From Gammaproteobacteria bacterium (lineage in GTDB: Bacteria; Pseudomonadota; Gammaproteobacteria; UBA6429; Thiohalophilaceae): a DNA stretch of 64,000 nucleotides. The stretch's first letter is position 1. Each line of letters opens with the position of its first letter. Below, in pieces: positions 38,417-47,941 of the stretch. The stretch is from the NCBI GenBank assembly GCA_016125505.1, contig WGLP01000003.1, positions 751,911 through 815,910 of the forward strand, written 5' to 3'. The translations under genes and the position numbers were made by a program. The notes under the pieces were generated by a model, which did no database searches, was not told where the DNA came from, and saw nothing but the letters and a program-made list of their open reading frames with translations.

Positions 38417-39378
38417 TGATCACGCAGTGGCGTTCAACGCCGGCTTGGTCTTATTTTTTGTTATTGAGCTTGTATCTGTGCCTGGTTTTTACCGATGCAC
38501 ACGCCGGTAACCGGCGTCACAAACTAAAGTATCAGGACATCACCCGCTATTATTTCGTCCATATCCCGCCGCAGCACCAGGATAAATACGCGCTGGTCAT
38601 CAATCTCCATGGCGGCGGTGGTCAGGGCCGCGGCCAGGAAGAATTCAGTGAAATGGACAAGACCGCGGACAGACACGGCTTTTACGTGGTGTATCCCAAT
38701 GGCAGCGGGAAACTACAGGACAGATTATTGACCTGGAATGCCGGCAGCTGTTGCGGTTATGCCATGGAACAGCACATCGATGATGTCGGGTTTATCTCAA
38801 AGGTCATCGACGTGATGATCAGGAAATATCCCATCGATCCCCAGCGTGTTTATGTCACCGGCATGTCCAACGGTGCCATGATGGCGTATTACCTTGCCGA
38901 AAAATTACCGAACCGGATTGCGGCAATCGCCCCGGTCGCTGGTGGTCGTATGCCGGATACGAGTAAACCGCTCAAGCCGATGCCGATCCTGCATTTTCAC
39001 AGTCTCGACGATCCGCGCGCGCTTTATCATGGAGGCCTGGGACCGCCATTTCCGTTTACGAATAAACGTGTGCAGCATCCGGATATCGACGCCGTACTGG
39101 CGGCCTGGGCCAAGATTAATGGTTGTCGCGATGAGCGAAAACAGGTGGACGAACGTAACGTCGTCAATGATAAAACAACGCAAACGGCACGCCTGTTTGT
39201 TTATGAAGGCTGCCAACATGCACCGCTGGAACTCTGGCAATATGATCATACAGGTCATGTCTGGCCCGGCGGCAAACAACGTTACATGACGCGCATCCTT
39301 GGACCCGGCACGAAAGTGATCGATGCCAATGAGCAAATGTGGCAATTCTTCCAGGCGTTTCGCGTGCGGGCCCCGTGA
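38416..39378 (+). CDS. secreted esterase, PHB depolymerase/feruloyl esterase (LpqC-like) family
   Basis: This 320-residue protein has a signal peptide ending near TDAHA and an alpha/beta-hydrolase core: LHGGGGQGRG is the oxyanion-hole region, GMSNGAMMAYYLAEKLP carries the nucleophile Ser in GxSxG, and GHVWPGG the catalytic His. The family hydrolyses short-chain polyhydroxyalkanoates, feruloyl or similar esters outside the cytoplasm. It overlaps the genes on both sides by one base (TGATG and GTGATG), so it belongs to a tight unit with the sulfur-transfer genes, though the functional link is unclear. Confidence 0.87.
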   Translation: MITQWRSTPAWSYFLLLSLYLCLVFTDAHAGNRRHKLKYQDITRYYFVHIPPQHQDKYALVINLHGGGGQGRGQEEFSEMDKTADRHGFYVVYPNGSGKLQDRLLTWNAGSCCGYAMEQHIDDVGFISKVIDVMIRKYPIDPQRVYVTGMSNGAMMAYYLAEKLPNRIAAIAPVAGGRMPDTSKPLKPMPILHFHSLDDPRALYHGGLGPPFPFTNKRVQHPDIDAVLAAWAKINGCRDERKQVDERNVVNDKTTQTARLFVYEGCQHAPLELWQYDHTGHVWPGGKQRYMTRILGPGTKVIDANEQMWQFFQAFRVRAP

Positions 39379-39608
39379 TGCATTATCAGCTCAATGCCAG
39401 ACGCTTGTTATGTCCCATGCCGGTGATTCGCACTCAGGACAAGGTGAATACGTTACAGGCCGGTGACACACTGGAAGTCGTCTGTACCGATCCGGGTGCG
39501 CTCAATGATATACCGGCGTGGTGCCGGATTAACGGACATACGGTATTATCGACCCGGCGTGAAGACGATGAGGTCATCATCGTCATAGAGAAAGGTCATG
39601 GAACATAG
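39378..39608 (+). CDS. TusA-family sulfur carrier protein
   Basis: This 76-residue protein has the conserved CPMP box in RRLLCPMPVIRTQDK with the persulfide-carrying Cys and ends with a short beta strand. TusA-like proteins carry sulfur from desulfurases or dissimilatory enzymes to tRNA, molybdopterin or sulfur-oxidation systems. It overlaps the esterase stop by one base and the transporter start by 11 bases. The PP-loop protein upstream is a plausible acceptor. Confidence 0.92.
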   Translation: MHYQLNARRLLCPMPVIRTQDKVNTLQAGDTLEVVCTDPGALNDIPAWCRINGHTVLSTRREDDEVIIVIEKGHGT

Positions 39609-40806
39609 TACACACCAGCACCCGGCGACGATGTCCCCAGTGGATAATTCTGCCAGTGACGCAGCGAAGGCCCGTTATCGTGAAGTGTTGAAAGTCACAC
39701 TGATCGGCTCCGCCTTCGATTTCATCCTGGGCGTGGCCAAGATCGTCGGTGGATTCTTTTCCACGTCCACGGCATTGATCGCGGACGGTGTGCACTCGCT
39801 GTCGGATTTATTCACTGACTTCATCGTGATCTATGCCGCCAAACATTCTCATCGCGAAGCTGACGAAGATCACCCATACGGACACGGTCGTATTGAAACC
39901 TTGGCGACGGTGGGTCTGGGTTTAGCCCTGCTCGCCGTGGCGGTGGGCATTGCCTGGGATGCCGTGTCACGTCTGTTTCAGCCGGACAGGCTCTGGCAGC
40001 CCGGTTATGTCGCCTTGGCCTTGGCCGCCATGTCCATTGTGGTGAAGGAAGCCCTGTTCCACTATTCCATGCGCATTGCGCGCAAATACCGCTCCAATAT
40101 GCTTAAGGCCAATGCCTGGCATTCACGCACCGACGCCATTTCGTCCGTCATCGTGGTGATCGGGATTATCGGCAGTATGGCGGGACTGAACTACCTGGAT
40201 GCCATCGCGGCGGTCGGTGTCGCCATCATGATCGTCAAAATCAGCTGGGATCTGACCTGGCACAGTGTGCGTGAACTGATCGATACCGGCCTGGAGCCGG
40301 ACCGTATTGAGGCGATCCGCGAAAGCATCCTTCACGTGGACGGCGTGAAGGCGCTGCATATTTTGCGCACCCGCCGCATGGGTGGCGATGCCCTGGTGGA
40401 TGTGCATATCCAGGTGGCACCGACCATCAGCGTCTCGGAAGGTCATCATATAAGCGAGACCGTGCGTGAGCAGGTGATCAAGGAGATCGAAGAAGTGGCG
40501 GACGTCATGGTGCATATCGATCCGGAGGACGACGAGACGGCCGCGCCCAATCTTGGGCTGCCGTTGCGTTCCAATATCCTGCGACAACTCAAACAGGCAT
40601 GGTCCGGACTCCGGGGGGTGGATACCATTCGCGATGAAGACGTGACCCTGCACTATTTAAACGGCAAGATCCGGGTGGAGCTGGTACTGGATGCCGCCTT
40701 GTTGGGGCAAGATCCACTGGTAACCAGACGGCAACTTGCGGCACAATTCGAGTCCGCTGCGCAGGGTGTCACGAATATCAAGCAGGTTCAGATCTACTTT
40801 GCTTAG
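39598..40806 (+). CDS. cation diffusion facilitator transporter
   Basis: This 402-residue protein has six transmembrane helices with metal-site motifs ADGVHSLSDLFTDF in helix 2 and NAWHSRTDAISS in helix 5, a His-rich start (HSTHQH) and a cytoplasmic C-terminal domain with two repeats (DGVKALHILRTRRMGG and later LHYLNGKIRVELVLD). It exports divalent cations such as Zn, Fe or Mn. The C-terminal part is longer than in simple FieF proteins, having a second dimerisation-like module. It overlaps tusA, so it is translationally linked to the sulfur genes. Confidence 0.92.
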   Translation: MEHSTHQHPATMSPVDNSASDAAKARYREVLKVTLIGSAFDFILGVAKIVGGFFSTSTALIADGVHSLSDLFTDFIVIYAAKHSHREADEDHPYGHGRIETLATVGLGLALLAVAVGIAWDAVSRLFQPDRLWQPGYVALALAAMSIVVKEALFHYSMRIARKYRSNMLKANAWHSRTDAISSVIVVIGIIGSMAGLNYLDAIAAVGVAIMIVKISWDLTWHSVRELIDTGLEPDRIEAIRESILHVDGVKALHILRTRRMGGDALVDVHIQVAPTISVSEGHHISETVREQVIKEIEEVADVMVHIDPEDDETAAPNLGLPLRSNILRQLKQAWSGLRGVDTIRDEDVTLHYLNGKIRVELVLDAALLGQDPLVTRRQLAAQFESAAQGVTNIKQVQIYFA

Positions 40807-40815
40807 GAGTTTTTT

Positions 40816-40843
40816 TGGTGCAAAAGCAATAATTTCTGCACCA
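40816..40843. promoter_or_regulatory. NtrC-like enhancer half-sites upstream of glnA
   Basis: TGGTGCA (40816-40822) and TGCACCA (40837-40843) match NtrC half-sites and lie about 60-90 bases upstream of a sigma-54 type promoter. They are oriented as the outer halves of two sites rather than one standard palindrome. Confidence 0.5.
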
Positions 40844-40904
40844 TTATCGCTCATATCATGGCATAACGTGAAAGAAAACCATTAATAATCAATTGGTTAT
40901 TAAA

Positions 40905-40920
40905 TGGCACGTTAAATGCA
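40905..40920 (+). promoter_or_regulatory. sigma-54 promoter of glnA
   Basis: TGGCACGTTAAATGCA has a perfect -24 TGGCAC and a -12 ATGC with one mismatch from TTGC, with the correct spacing. Transcription would start near 40931, about 60 bases before the glnA start. Confidence 0.75.
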
Positions 40921-40993
40921 CTCAAAAGCAGCACAGATTTTCCATTAGCCTCGTGCTTAGGAGCATATCAACTGTTGATTTGGAGGAAACCAA

Positions 40994-42400
40994 ATGTCAG
41001 ATAATGTAATGAAGATGTTAAAAGATAATAACGTGAAGTTTGTCGACTTCCGTTTCACCGACACACGGGGCAAAGAACAGCACGTTTCTGTACCGGCCAG
41101 CACCATTGATGCTGACGTGTTCAAAGAAGGCAAGATGTTCGACGGTTCCTCTATCGCCGGCTGGAAAGGCATCGAAGCGTCAGACATGATCCTGATGCCG
41201 GAAGCCGAGACGGCCTTTATGGACCCGTTCACCGATGAACCGACCCTGATCCTGACCTGCGACGTACTGGAGCCGTCTACCGGTGCCGGTTACGAGCGTG
41301 ACCCCCGTTCTCTCGCCAAGCGCGCTGAAGCCTATCTGAAGAGCACCGGCATTGCGGATACAGCGTTCTTTGGTCCGGAACCTGAATTCTTTATCTTCGA
41401 CGACGTCCGTTGGGGTGCCGACATGAGCGGTTCCTTCGTGAAGATCGATTCCGAAGAGGCCGGCTGGAACTCCGAAAAGGTTTACACCGACGGCAACATG
41501 GGTCACCGCCCGGGCGTCAAGGGTGGTTATTTCCCGGTACCGCCAGTGGATTCCCTGCACGACATCCGTGCCGCGATGTGTCTGGCCCTGGAAGAGGTGG
41601 GCGTACCGGTTGAAGTACATCACCACGAAGTGGCCACCGCCGGTCAGTGCGAAATCGGTACCCGCTTCGCGACCCTGACCACACGCGCCGACTGGAACCA
41701 GCGCATGAAATACGTGATTCAAAACGTCGCGCATGCTTACGGCAAGACCGTGACCTTCATGCCCAAGCCGATGGTTGGTGACAACGGTTCCGGTATGCAC
41801 TGCCACCAGTCTCTGGCCAAAGATGGCAAGAATCTGTTCGCCGGTGACAAATACGCCGGTCTGTCTGAGACCTGCCTGTACTATATCGGTGGCATTATCA
41901 AGCACGCCCGCGCGCTGAATGCCATCACCAACCCGTCCACCAACTCATACAAGCGTCTGGTGCCGGGCTTTGAGGCCCCGGTTCTGCTGGCATACTCCGC
42001 CCGCAACCGTTCTGCTTCTATCCGCATCCCCTGGGTTGCCAATCCGAAGGGCCGCCGCATCGAAGTCCGTTTCCCGGACCCGATGGCCAACCCGTACCTG
42101 GCCTTCACCGCCATGATGATGGCCGGTCTGGATGGTATCCAGAACAAGATTCATCCGGGCGACCCGATGGACAAGAACCTGTACGACCTGCCGCCGGAAG
42201 AACTGAGCAAGGTACCGACCGTGTGCCACGCGCTGGATCAGGCGATGGAAGCTCTGGACAAGGACCGCGCGTTCCTGACGGCCGGTGGTGTGTTTACCGA
42301 TGACCTCATCGACGCCTATATTGCGCTGAAGATGGAAGACGTGACCCGCATGCGGATGACCACCCACCCGGTGGAATTCGACATGTACTACAGCATGTAA
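40994..42400 (+). CDS. glnA: glutamine synthetase, type I
   Basis: A 468-residue GSI-beta type enzyme. [29 protein letters not shown] and [15 protein letters not shown] are active-site motifs; the adenylylation site is within NLYDLPPEE near residue 398. It makes glutamine from glutamate, ammonia and ATP and would be under adenylyl-transferase control. The upstream sigma-54 promoter and the glnL-glnG genes 8 kb away point to nitrogen regulation. A terminator closes the gene, so it is monocistronic. Confidence 0.98.
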   Translation: MSDNVMKMLKDNNVKFVDFRFTDTRGKEQHVSVPASTIDADVFKEGKMFDGSSIAGWKGIEASDMILMPEAETAFMDPFTDEPTLILTCDVLEPSTGAGYERDPRSLAKRAEAYLKSTGIADTAFFGPEPEFFIFDDVRWGADMSGSFVKIDSEEAGWNSEKVYTDGNMGHRPGVKGGYFPVPPVDSLHDIRAAMCLALEEVGVPVEVHHHEVATAGQCEIGTRFATLTTRADWNQRMKYVIQNVAHAYGKTVTFMPKPMVGDNGSGMHCHQSLAKDGKNLFAGDKYAGLSETCLYYIGGIIKHARALNAITNPSTNSYKRLVPGFEAPVLLAYSARNRSASIRIPWVANPKGRRIEVRFPDPMANPYLAFTAMMMAGLDGIQNKIHPGDPMDKNLYDLPPEELSKVPTVCHALDQAMEALDKDRAFLTAGGVFTDDLIDAYIALKMEDVTRMRMTTHPVEFDMYYSM

Positions 42401-42422
42401 GTGCTCGCTTACTTGTAACGCA

Positions 42423-42452
42423 CAAACGCCCCCGCATGGGGGCGTTTGCTTT
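42423..42452. terminator. intrinsic terminator after glnA
   Basis: CAAACGCCCCC (42423-42433), loop GCAT and GGGGGCGTTTG (42438-42448) form a perfect 11-bp stem followed by CTTTT. Confidence 0.9.
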
Positions 42453-42645
42453 TGTGGCGCAGGAAATGGCCGGCCTACCCTGGTTTCCAGGTCGCTAGAA
42501 TTCTCGATCCAGATCACAAAAATTAAAGAAGTCCCCACTCTGATCCGACTTTAACAACGCTGAATAGCATTTTGATTTTTCAGCAGACAATCCGGAAGGA
42601 AGTCATCTCTCCCGGTGTGTTGACAGTTTCAGACAGGAGGTCCGT

Positions 42646-43620
42646 ATCTTCGGTTTATCGCCAAAACGGGTCGATTTCCGCAATCTGGTCGGTGTCGGTC
42701 TCACTGACGAGGGGATCGCGCTTGCCTGTATTTCACGGGATGGAGAGGATGCATTAACCCTGACGCAGGTAAGTTATGCGGACTATGTATCGGTGGAACA
42801 ACTCGAACAACAGTTGCGCCAGTGGGTAAGCGAGTATCAGCTGAAAAACAGGCTGACGAATTTCTCGCTGGCACCTCACCAATTCACGTTTGTCCTGACA
42901 GAGGCGCCGGAAGTGGAAGACCAGGAGCTGGTCAACGCCATGCGCTGGAAGTCCAAAGAGATTCTGGACATGGATATGGAGGAAGTCGTCATCGACTGCC
43001 TGCCCATACCGGGTCAAAAACAACGTGGCCGTCAGCCCATGACCTATGTCGTGGCTGCAGACATCGACGTGCTTAAGGGTTATGTCGGTATCTTCAAGAA
43101 ATGCGATCTGACATTACGCAGTATTGATATCCCCGCGATGGTGCAGCGCAATATCGCCAGCCTGTTACCGGAAGATAAAAACGGGGTGGCCATGCTGAAT
43201 CTGTATCAGCGCAGCGGCTTATTAACCCTGACGCGCGCCGGCGACGTCTATCTTGCGCGAGACCTGGAGGTTGGTTACAGCAATTTTGCCGAGCCGTATG
43301 CGTCTGACGATGATATGCAGCTGGATGGATTGCCCCCGGCCACACAAAACACGCTGGATGCGATTGTGTTGGAAGTACAGCGTTCCATTGATTATTACGA
43401 GCGCTATTTTGCGCAGCCACCGATCAATGCACTCGTTATCGCCCCCATGCAGCGCGACGTGCCCGGGATGGTCGAATATATTGCCTCCCAACTCGGATTA
43501 CAGGTGCGCGAGCTGGATCTGAATGTGCTGCTCGGACTGACGGAACAGATGCCGCGCGTTCAGCAATCCCAATGTTTACCGGCAATCGGTGCTGCTTTAC
43601 GCTGGCCAGTGGCAAGCTAA
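42646..43620 (+). CDS. mshI: MSHA biogenesis protein MshI, probable ATC start
   Basis: A pilus assembly protein of about 324 residues resembling PilM-type, actin-like proteins. The frame carries FGLSPKRVDFRNLVGVGLTD and ALACISRDGEDALTLTQVSY upstream of the first canonical start (GTG at 42793), and this part matches the beginning of MshI. Between the in-frame stop at 42565 and 42793 no ATG, GTG or TTG occurs. A perfect AGGAGG at 42635-42640 lies five bases before ATC at 42646, which is the best start. It heads the msh gene set; the next gene starts six bases after its stop. Confidence 0.82.
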   Translation: MFGLSPKRVDFRNLVGVGLTDEGIALACISRDGEDALTLTQVSYADYVSVEQLEQQLRQWVSEYQLKNRLTNFSLAPHQFTFVLTEAPEVEDQELVNAMRWKSKEILDMDMEEVVIDCLPIPGQKQRGRQPMTYVVAADIDVLKGYVGIFKKCDLTLRSIDIPAMVQRNIASLLPEDKNGVAMLNLYQRSGLLTLTRAGDVYLARDLEVGYSNFAEPYASDDDMQLDGLPPATQNTLDAIVLEVQRSIDYYERYFAQPPINALVIAPMQRDVPGMVEYIASQLGLQVRELDLNVLLGLTEQMPRVQQSQCLPAIGAALRWPVAS

Positions 43621-43626
43621 CGAACC

Positions 43627-44235
43627 ATGAGTCTGCAGCAAATCAATCTCTACCACGCGAGCTTGCGACCCCCGCGGCAAGTGCTCACCTTGCAGCAGAT
43701 AGGCATGGTGACGGGTCTGTTGCTGTTGGTCCTTGCCATTGTCAGCGGCGTACAGGGATGGTGGTTGCATCAGGCAAAACTGAAATTAAATTCAGGTACA
43801 CAGCAACAGGCACAGTTGGCCCAACAGATTGATCAGCTCGGCAAACAATTAGCCAAGGAAAGCAATGATAGCGAGTTGAAGCAAATCATTGCGGCCAAGG
43901 AAAGCGAATTGCAGGACAAGCAACAAGTCCTGCTGGCGTTAACGGGCAAACGTCTGGGAAATACGACTGGTTTTGCCGATCAATTTACCGGGCTGGCAAG
44001 ACAGCATGTGGAGGGTATCTGGCTAACCGGCCTGTATATTCATGCGGGCGGCGAAAAACTGAATCTGCAAGGGCGGACAACGTCGGCAGAGCTCGTGCCG
44101 CGTTATTTACAGCGTCTGGCACAAGAGCCCAGTTTCCAGGGAATTGAATTTCAAACCTTGTTGATGGAGCGTGTGGAAAAATCAACCCAGATTGATTTCG
44201 ACCTGCGTTCCACGCCGAAGGAGCCTGGCAGATGA
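43627..44235 (+). CDS. PilN-domain protein of the MSHA system
   Basis: This 202-residue protein has one transmembrane helix (GMVTGLLLLVLAIVSGVQGWW, about 27-46) after a short cytoplasmic start SLQQINLYHASLRPPRQVL, a coiled coil (QQAQLAQQIDQLGKQLAKES) and a periplasmic ferredoxin-like domain (GIWLTGLYIHAGGEKLNLQG). This is the PilN layout. In MSHA operons it follows mshI and joins MshJ in the inner-membrane assembly platform. Its stop overlaps the mshJ start (ATGA). Confidence 0.85.
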   Translation: MSLQQINLYHASLRPPRQVLTLQQIGMVTGLLLLVLAIVSGVQGWWLHQAKLKLNSGTQQQAQLAQQIDQLGKQLAKESNDSELKQIIAAKESELQDKQQVLLALTGKRLGNTTGFADQFTGLARQHVEGIWLTGLYIHAGGEKLNLQGRTTSAELVPRYLQRLAQEPSFQGIEFQTLLMERVEKSTQIDFDLRSTPKEPGR

Positions 44236-44915
44236 CCTTGCGCTGGAAACAATTCCATCAGCAGTATGAGGCCCTCAGCCTGCGTGAACGCATACTGGTT
44301 AGCGCATCGATTCTGATCGCCATCGTCGTGCTATGGTACATATTGCTGTTCTCGCCGATGTACGCCTCTCACAGTGACACACAGACTCAGTTTGCAAAGC
44401 TGCAAACTTCGATAAAAACGCTGCAACAACAGCAACAGACACTACAGCAAAGGCAACAACAGGACCCATTGCGCGAATTAAAAGAACGCATCGCGCAGCT
44501 GAACAAGCACATTACCGACACTGATGAACGCCTGAAGGACAAATTGCACGGCCTGATCCCCCCGCAGCAGATGGCAAAGGTGCTGGAGTCTGTGCTGCAA
44601 CAACATCATGAGCTGACGCTGATTAAGCTGCAAAGCCTGCCTGCAACACCTTTGATTACACGGGCAGCGGCGTCAGACAAGACTGAGGCAAAAACGCCGG
44701 TGCAAGGTAAAAGCAGTGAAGTCTATCGGCACGGTCTGCAATTGGAATTCGAAGGCAGTTATCTTGCGACACTGGCTTACCTGAAGGCGCTACAAACCCT
44801 GCCATGGGAATTTTATTGGGATGAGGTGCGCCTGGACGTGGAGAAATATCCGCGGGCCAAAGTCACGATCACCGTACATACCCTGAGTTTGACGGAGGGT
44901 TGGATCGGTGTTTAA
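44232..44915 (+). CDS. mshJ: MSHA biogenesis protein MshJ
   Basis: A 227-residue PilO-like protein with one transmembrane helix (LVSASILIAIVVLWYILLF), a Gln-rich coiled coil (KTLQQQQQTLQQRQQQ) and a periplasmic domain ending with LQTLPWEFYWDEVRLDVEKY. It should pair with the PilN-like protein in the inner-membrane alignment complex. It overlaps genes on both sides by four and eight bases, a sign of a translationally coupled operon. Confidence 0.88.
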   Translation: MTLRWKQFHQQYEALSLRERILVSASILIAIVVLWYILLFSPMYASHSDTQTQFAKLQTSIKTLQQQQQTLQQRQQQDPLRELKERIAQLNKHITDTDERLKDKLHGLIPPQQMAKVLESVLQQHHELTLIKLQSLPATPLITRAAASDKTEAKTPVQGKSSEVYRHGLQLEFEGSYLATLAYLKALQTLPWEFYWDEVRLDVEKYPRAKVTITVHTLSLTEGWIGV

Positions 44916-45270
44916 GCAGGTGCAGACAAACCTCCGCGTCAAAAAATACGGTTATATGCTGGTCTGCATGACGACATTTTGGCACATGCCAGCGCTGGGC
45001 GAGGTATTAGTTGACCCTACACAGCCGCCAGGAGTGCAGATATCGGGAAAAGGCACTGGCATAAAATCTGCACCAGAATGGGTGTTGTCTTCTACCTTGA
45101 TTGCACCGGCACGGCGGCTGGCGACAATCAATGGCAAAACCGTCGCGGTCGGTGAACAGATTGGTGGCGCGCGGGTGGTTAGCATCGAGCCGGCGCGCGT
45201 GTCCTTGAAAAAAGGCAACAGGCAGTTCGACGTAGAGTTGCTGCCGCGGGAATTTAAACGGATTCGTTAG
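44908..45270 (+). CDS. mshK: MSHA biogenesis protein MshK
   Basis: A 120-residue PilP-like periplasmic protein with a short hydrophobic export segment (YMLVCMTTFWHMPALG). The mature part has DPTQPPG, LSSTLIAPARRLATINGKT and GGARVVSIEPARVSLKKG, the GspC/PilP homology region that docks to the secretin. It reads from GTG at 44908, overlapping the mshJ stop by eight bases. Confidence 0.85.
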   Translation: MFKQVQTNLRVKKYGYMLVCMTTFWHMPALGEVLVDPTQPPGVQISGKGTGIKSAPEWVLSSTLIAPARRLATINGKTVAVGEQIGGARVVSIEPARVSLKKGNRQFDVELLPREFKRIR

Positions 45271-45288
45271 GGAAACAATAACAACACC

Positions 45289-47022
45289 ATGAAACGCTTA
45301 CTCAAGACCAGTTACCTGCTCGCCAGCGCCATGCTGGTAGGCTGCAGTACACCCCCGCCGTCGGATACGCGGACGCTAACAGCGATCGACCAGGCATTGT
45401 CGGACGGCGTCAACAGCAACCACCGTGAGCAGACAAAGGGCGTGCCGCCGACAAATGTCAGTAATGCCCTGTTACCGCCAATCCAGTTGAATCTGCCACA
45501 ACAAGCGTCGGTCGACACCGAGCCGCGTTTCGATATCAAGGTTGATCATGCCAATGCACGTGAGTTCTTCATGGGCCTGGTCAAGGGCACACCTTATAAC
45601 ATGGTGGTGCACCCCGCCGTAAAAGGGCATATCACCCTCGATTTGAAGAACGTGACCATCGACCAAGTCATGCAGACGGTGCGTAGCGTCTATGGCTACG
45701 ACTATGAAAAGGCCGACATGGCGTATCACGTCTATCCCGATGCCATCCGCACCCGGATATTCAAACTGGATTATCTCGCGATCAAGCGTGACGGGACCTC
45801 GCGTATGCAGGTCAGCTCCGGACAGGTAACGGAAACCAACTTGTCGCATAACAATTCGAGTTCGAGCAGCAGCAATAACAGCAACACGCCACGTGAGACC
45901 GTCGCATCAAGCAGCATCGACACGGTCAGTGACTCCGATTTCTGGAGCGAGTTGCGCAATTCCTTGCAGGCAATGGTGGGTAAAGGTGAAGGCCGCAGCG
46001 TCGTGGTCAGTCCTCAGTCGGGTGTGGTGGTCGTGCGCGCCGCGCCATCCGAATTGCGCGCGGTGGAGAGCTATCTGAAAACAACGCAGAACGTGATGGA
46101 GCGGCAGGTGTTATTGCAGGCGAAGGTGATCGAAGTCACCTTGAGCGATGGTTTTCAGTCAGGCATCAACTGGGCTGCGCTCAAACAGGACGGCAGCAGC
46201 CAGGCGCTGCTTAGCCAGACCGGTGGCGGCACGATCTTCCAGAACGGCACCAGTGACATTGTAGGCAACAGCGGTGACCTGAACCCCGGTGCGCTGGCGC
46301 AAGTATCGAATACCGCCGCGTCCGCCTTCGGGGGTGTGTTTACCGCTGCCCTGAATATCAACGCCAACTTCGCCGCCTTTATCGAACTGCTGAAGACGCA
46401 GGGGAATGTGCAGGTGCTGTCGAGCCCGCAGGTGGCGACCATGAATAACCAGAAGGCCGTCATCAAGGTAGGCACGGACGAGTTCTTTGTCACCAATGTG
46501 GAAACCAATACCAACACCAGTACAGCGACCACGAACACGCAGAACAATGTGGAGTTGACACCCTTCTTCTCCGGCGTGGCCCTGGATGTGATCCCGCAAA
46601 TCAGCGATGACGACCAGATCACGCTGCATATTCATCCATCGGTGGTGGATGTCACGGAAAAGGTTAAGAACATCAGTGTGTCGAACACGCAAACCCTGAG
46701 CGTACCGCTCGCCGTCAGTTCAGTACGTGAATCCGATACCATGATCCGCGCACGCAACGGCCAGGTGGTGATCCTCGGAGGTTTGATGAAGACATCCACC
46801 TCGGATAATCACGACGGTGTCCCCTTGTTATCTGATCTGCCCCTGGTGGGCGGCCTGTTCCGGCATACCAAGCAAGTCACGACCAAAAGTGAATTGGTCA
46901 TCCTGTTGCGCCCGACGGTGATTGACGGACCGCAACAATGGGCAAGTGGAATTCAACGGGTACGGGATAACCTGCAGCGCATGACCGGCGGGGACAAGTC
47001 GCACGACCTCAAGACGGACTAA
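45289..47022 (+). CDS. mshL: MSHA secretin MshL
   Basis: A 577-residue outer membrane secretin lipoprotein. SAMLVGC is the lipobox; an N0-type domain with DIKVDHANAREFFMGLVKGT and VKGHITLDLKNVTIDQVM follows, then a Ser/Asn-rich linker and the secretin core with ARNGQVVILGGLMKTSTSDN, LPLVGGLFRHTKQ and SELVILLRPTVI. It forms the channel for the pilus. It lies between mshK and mshM. Confidence 0.95.
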   Translation: MKRLLKTSYLLASAMLVGCSTPPPSDTRTLTAIDQALSDGVNSNHREQTKGVPPTNVSNALLPPIQLNLPQQASVDTEPRFDIKVDHANAREFFMGLVKGTPYNMVVHPAVKGHITLDLKNVTIDQVMQTVRSVYGYDYEKADMAYHVYPDAIRTRIFKLDYLAIKRDGTSRMQVSSGQVTETNLSHNNSSSSSSNNSNTPRETVASSSIDTVSDSDFWSELRNSLQAMVGKGEGRSVVVSPQSGVVVVRAAPSELRAVESYLKTTQNVMERQVLLQAKVIEVTLSDGFQSGINWAALKQDGSSQALLSQTGGGTIFQNGTSDIVGNSGDLNPGALAQVSNTAASAFGGVFTAALNINANFAAFIELLKTQGNVQVLSSPQVATMNNQKAVIKVGTDEFFVTNVETNTNTSTATTNTQNNVELTPFFSGVALDVIPQISDDDQITLHIHPSVVDVTEKVKNISVSNTQTLSVPLAVSSVRESDTMIRARNGQVVILGGLMKTSTSDNHDGVPLLSDLPLVGGLFRHTKQVTTKSELVILLRPTVIDGPQQWASGIQRVRDNLQRMTGGDKSHDLKTD

Positions 47023-47027
47023 GGCGC

Positions 47028-47936
47028 ATGTATCAGAAATTTTTCGGGCTCAAGGAAATTCCGTTTAGTCTCTCACCAGACACCAGCTACTTTTTTGCTT
47101 ATGGGCACTACGCGAATGCGCTGAATACTCTGCTGATTGCACTGCGCACCGGTGAGGGATTTATCAAGGTCACAGGTGAAGTCGGTACAGGCAAGACCCT
47201 GCTCTGCCGCAAGCTGATGAACACCCTGGGCGACAAATTCCAGATCGTCTACATCCCAAACCCGCAAATCTCCGCCTATGGATTACAGGTCGCCGTCGCC
47301 GAGGAATTGGGACTGAAGATTACGCGCTACGTGCACCGGCTTAACAAGATGATCACGGATCGTCTGCTGGAGATCGCGCAACAAGGCAAACGCGTTGTGT
47401 TGTGCATCGACGAGGCGCAGGCCATGCCGGAAGAGACCATGGAGTCGTTGCGTCTGTTGACCAACCTGGAAACGGAAAAATTCAAACTCCTGCATGTGGT
47501 CATGTTCGGACAACCGGAACTGAACACCTTGCTGGATCGTCAGTCGGTGCGCCAGCTCAAACAGCGCATCACGTTTTCCTATCAGCTACAACCATTGGAA
47601 CGCGAGGGTATGGACGCCTACATCATGCATCGCCTGGTGGTGGCGGGTTACAACGGCGGCATGGTGTTCGACTACAAGGCGCTGGACAAACTCCTGCAGG
47701 CCAGTCGCGGCATCCCGCGCCTGATCAATATTCTCTGTCATAAGGCCCTGATGGTTGCCTACGGTCAGGGACAACGTGCGGTCACGTTGCCGTTCATGCA
47801 AATGGCGATCAGGGATACCGCGGATGCCCAGCTGTCGGGTCGACGTCAGCATTGGTGGCAGCGTTTTGTGGCAGGATTTGCCCTCGCCGCCATATTGGTC
47901 TCGGTGTCTACGTATGTTGTACATGCGATGGTGTAG
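47028..47936 (+). CDS. mshM: MSHA biogenesis AAA ATPase MshM
   Basis: This 302-residue ExeA/GspA-like ATPase has Walker A TGEVGTGKTLLCRKL, Walker B VVLCIDEAQAMP and a C-terminal membrane helix (GFALAAILVSVSTYVVHAMV). The start MYQKFFGLKEIPFSLSPDTS is typical. Such proteins help secretin insertion through the peptidoglycan. It sits five bases after mshL and five before mshN. Confidence 0.93.
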   Translation: MYQKFFGLKEIPFSLSPDTSYFFAYGHYANALNTLLIALRTGEGFIKVTGEVGTGKTLLCRKLMNTLGDKFQIVYIPNPQISAYGLQVAVAEELGLKITRYVHRLNKMITDRLLEIAQQGKRVVLCIDEAQAMPEETMESLRLLTNLETEKFKLLHVVMFGQPELNTLLDRQSVRQLKQRITFSYQLQPLEREGMDAYIMHRLVVAGYNGGMVFDYKALDKLLQASRGIPRLINILCHKALMVAYGQGQRAVTLPFMQMAIRDTADAQLSGRRQHWWQRFVAGFALAAILVSVSTYVVHAMV

Positions 47937-47941
47937 CGGAC

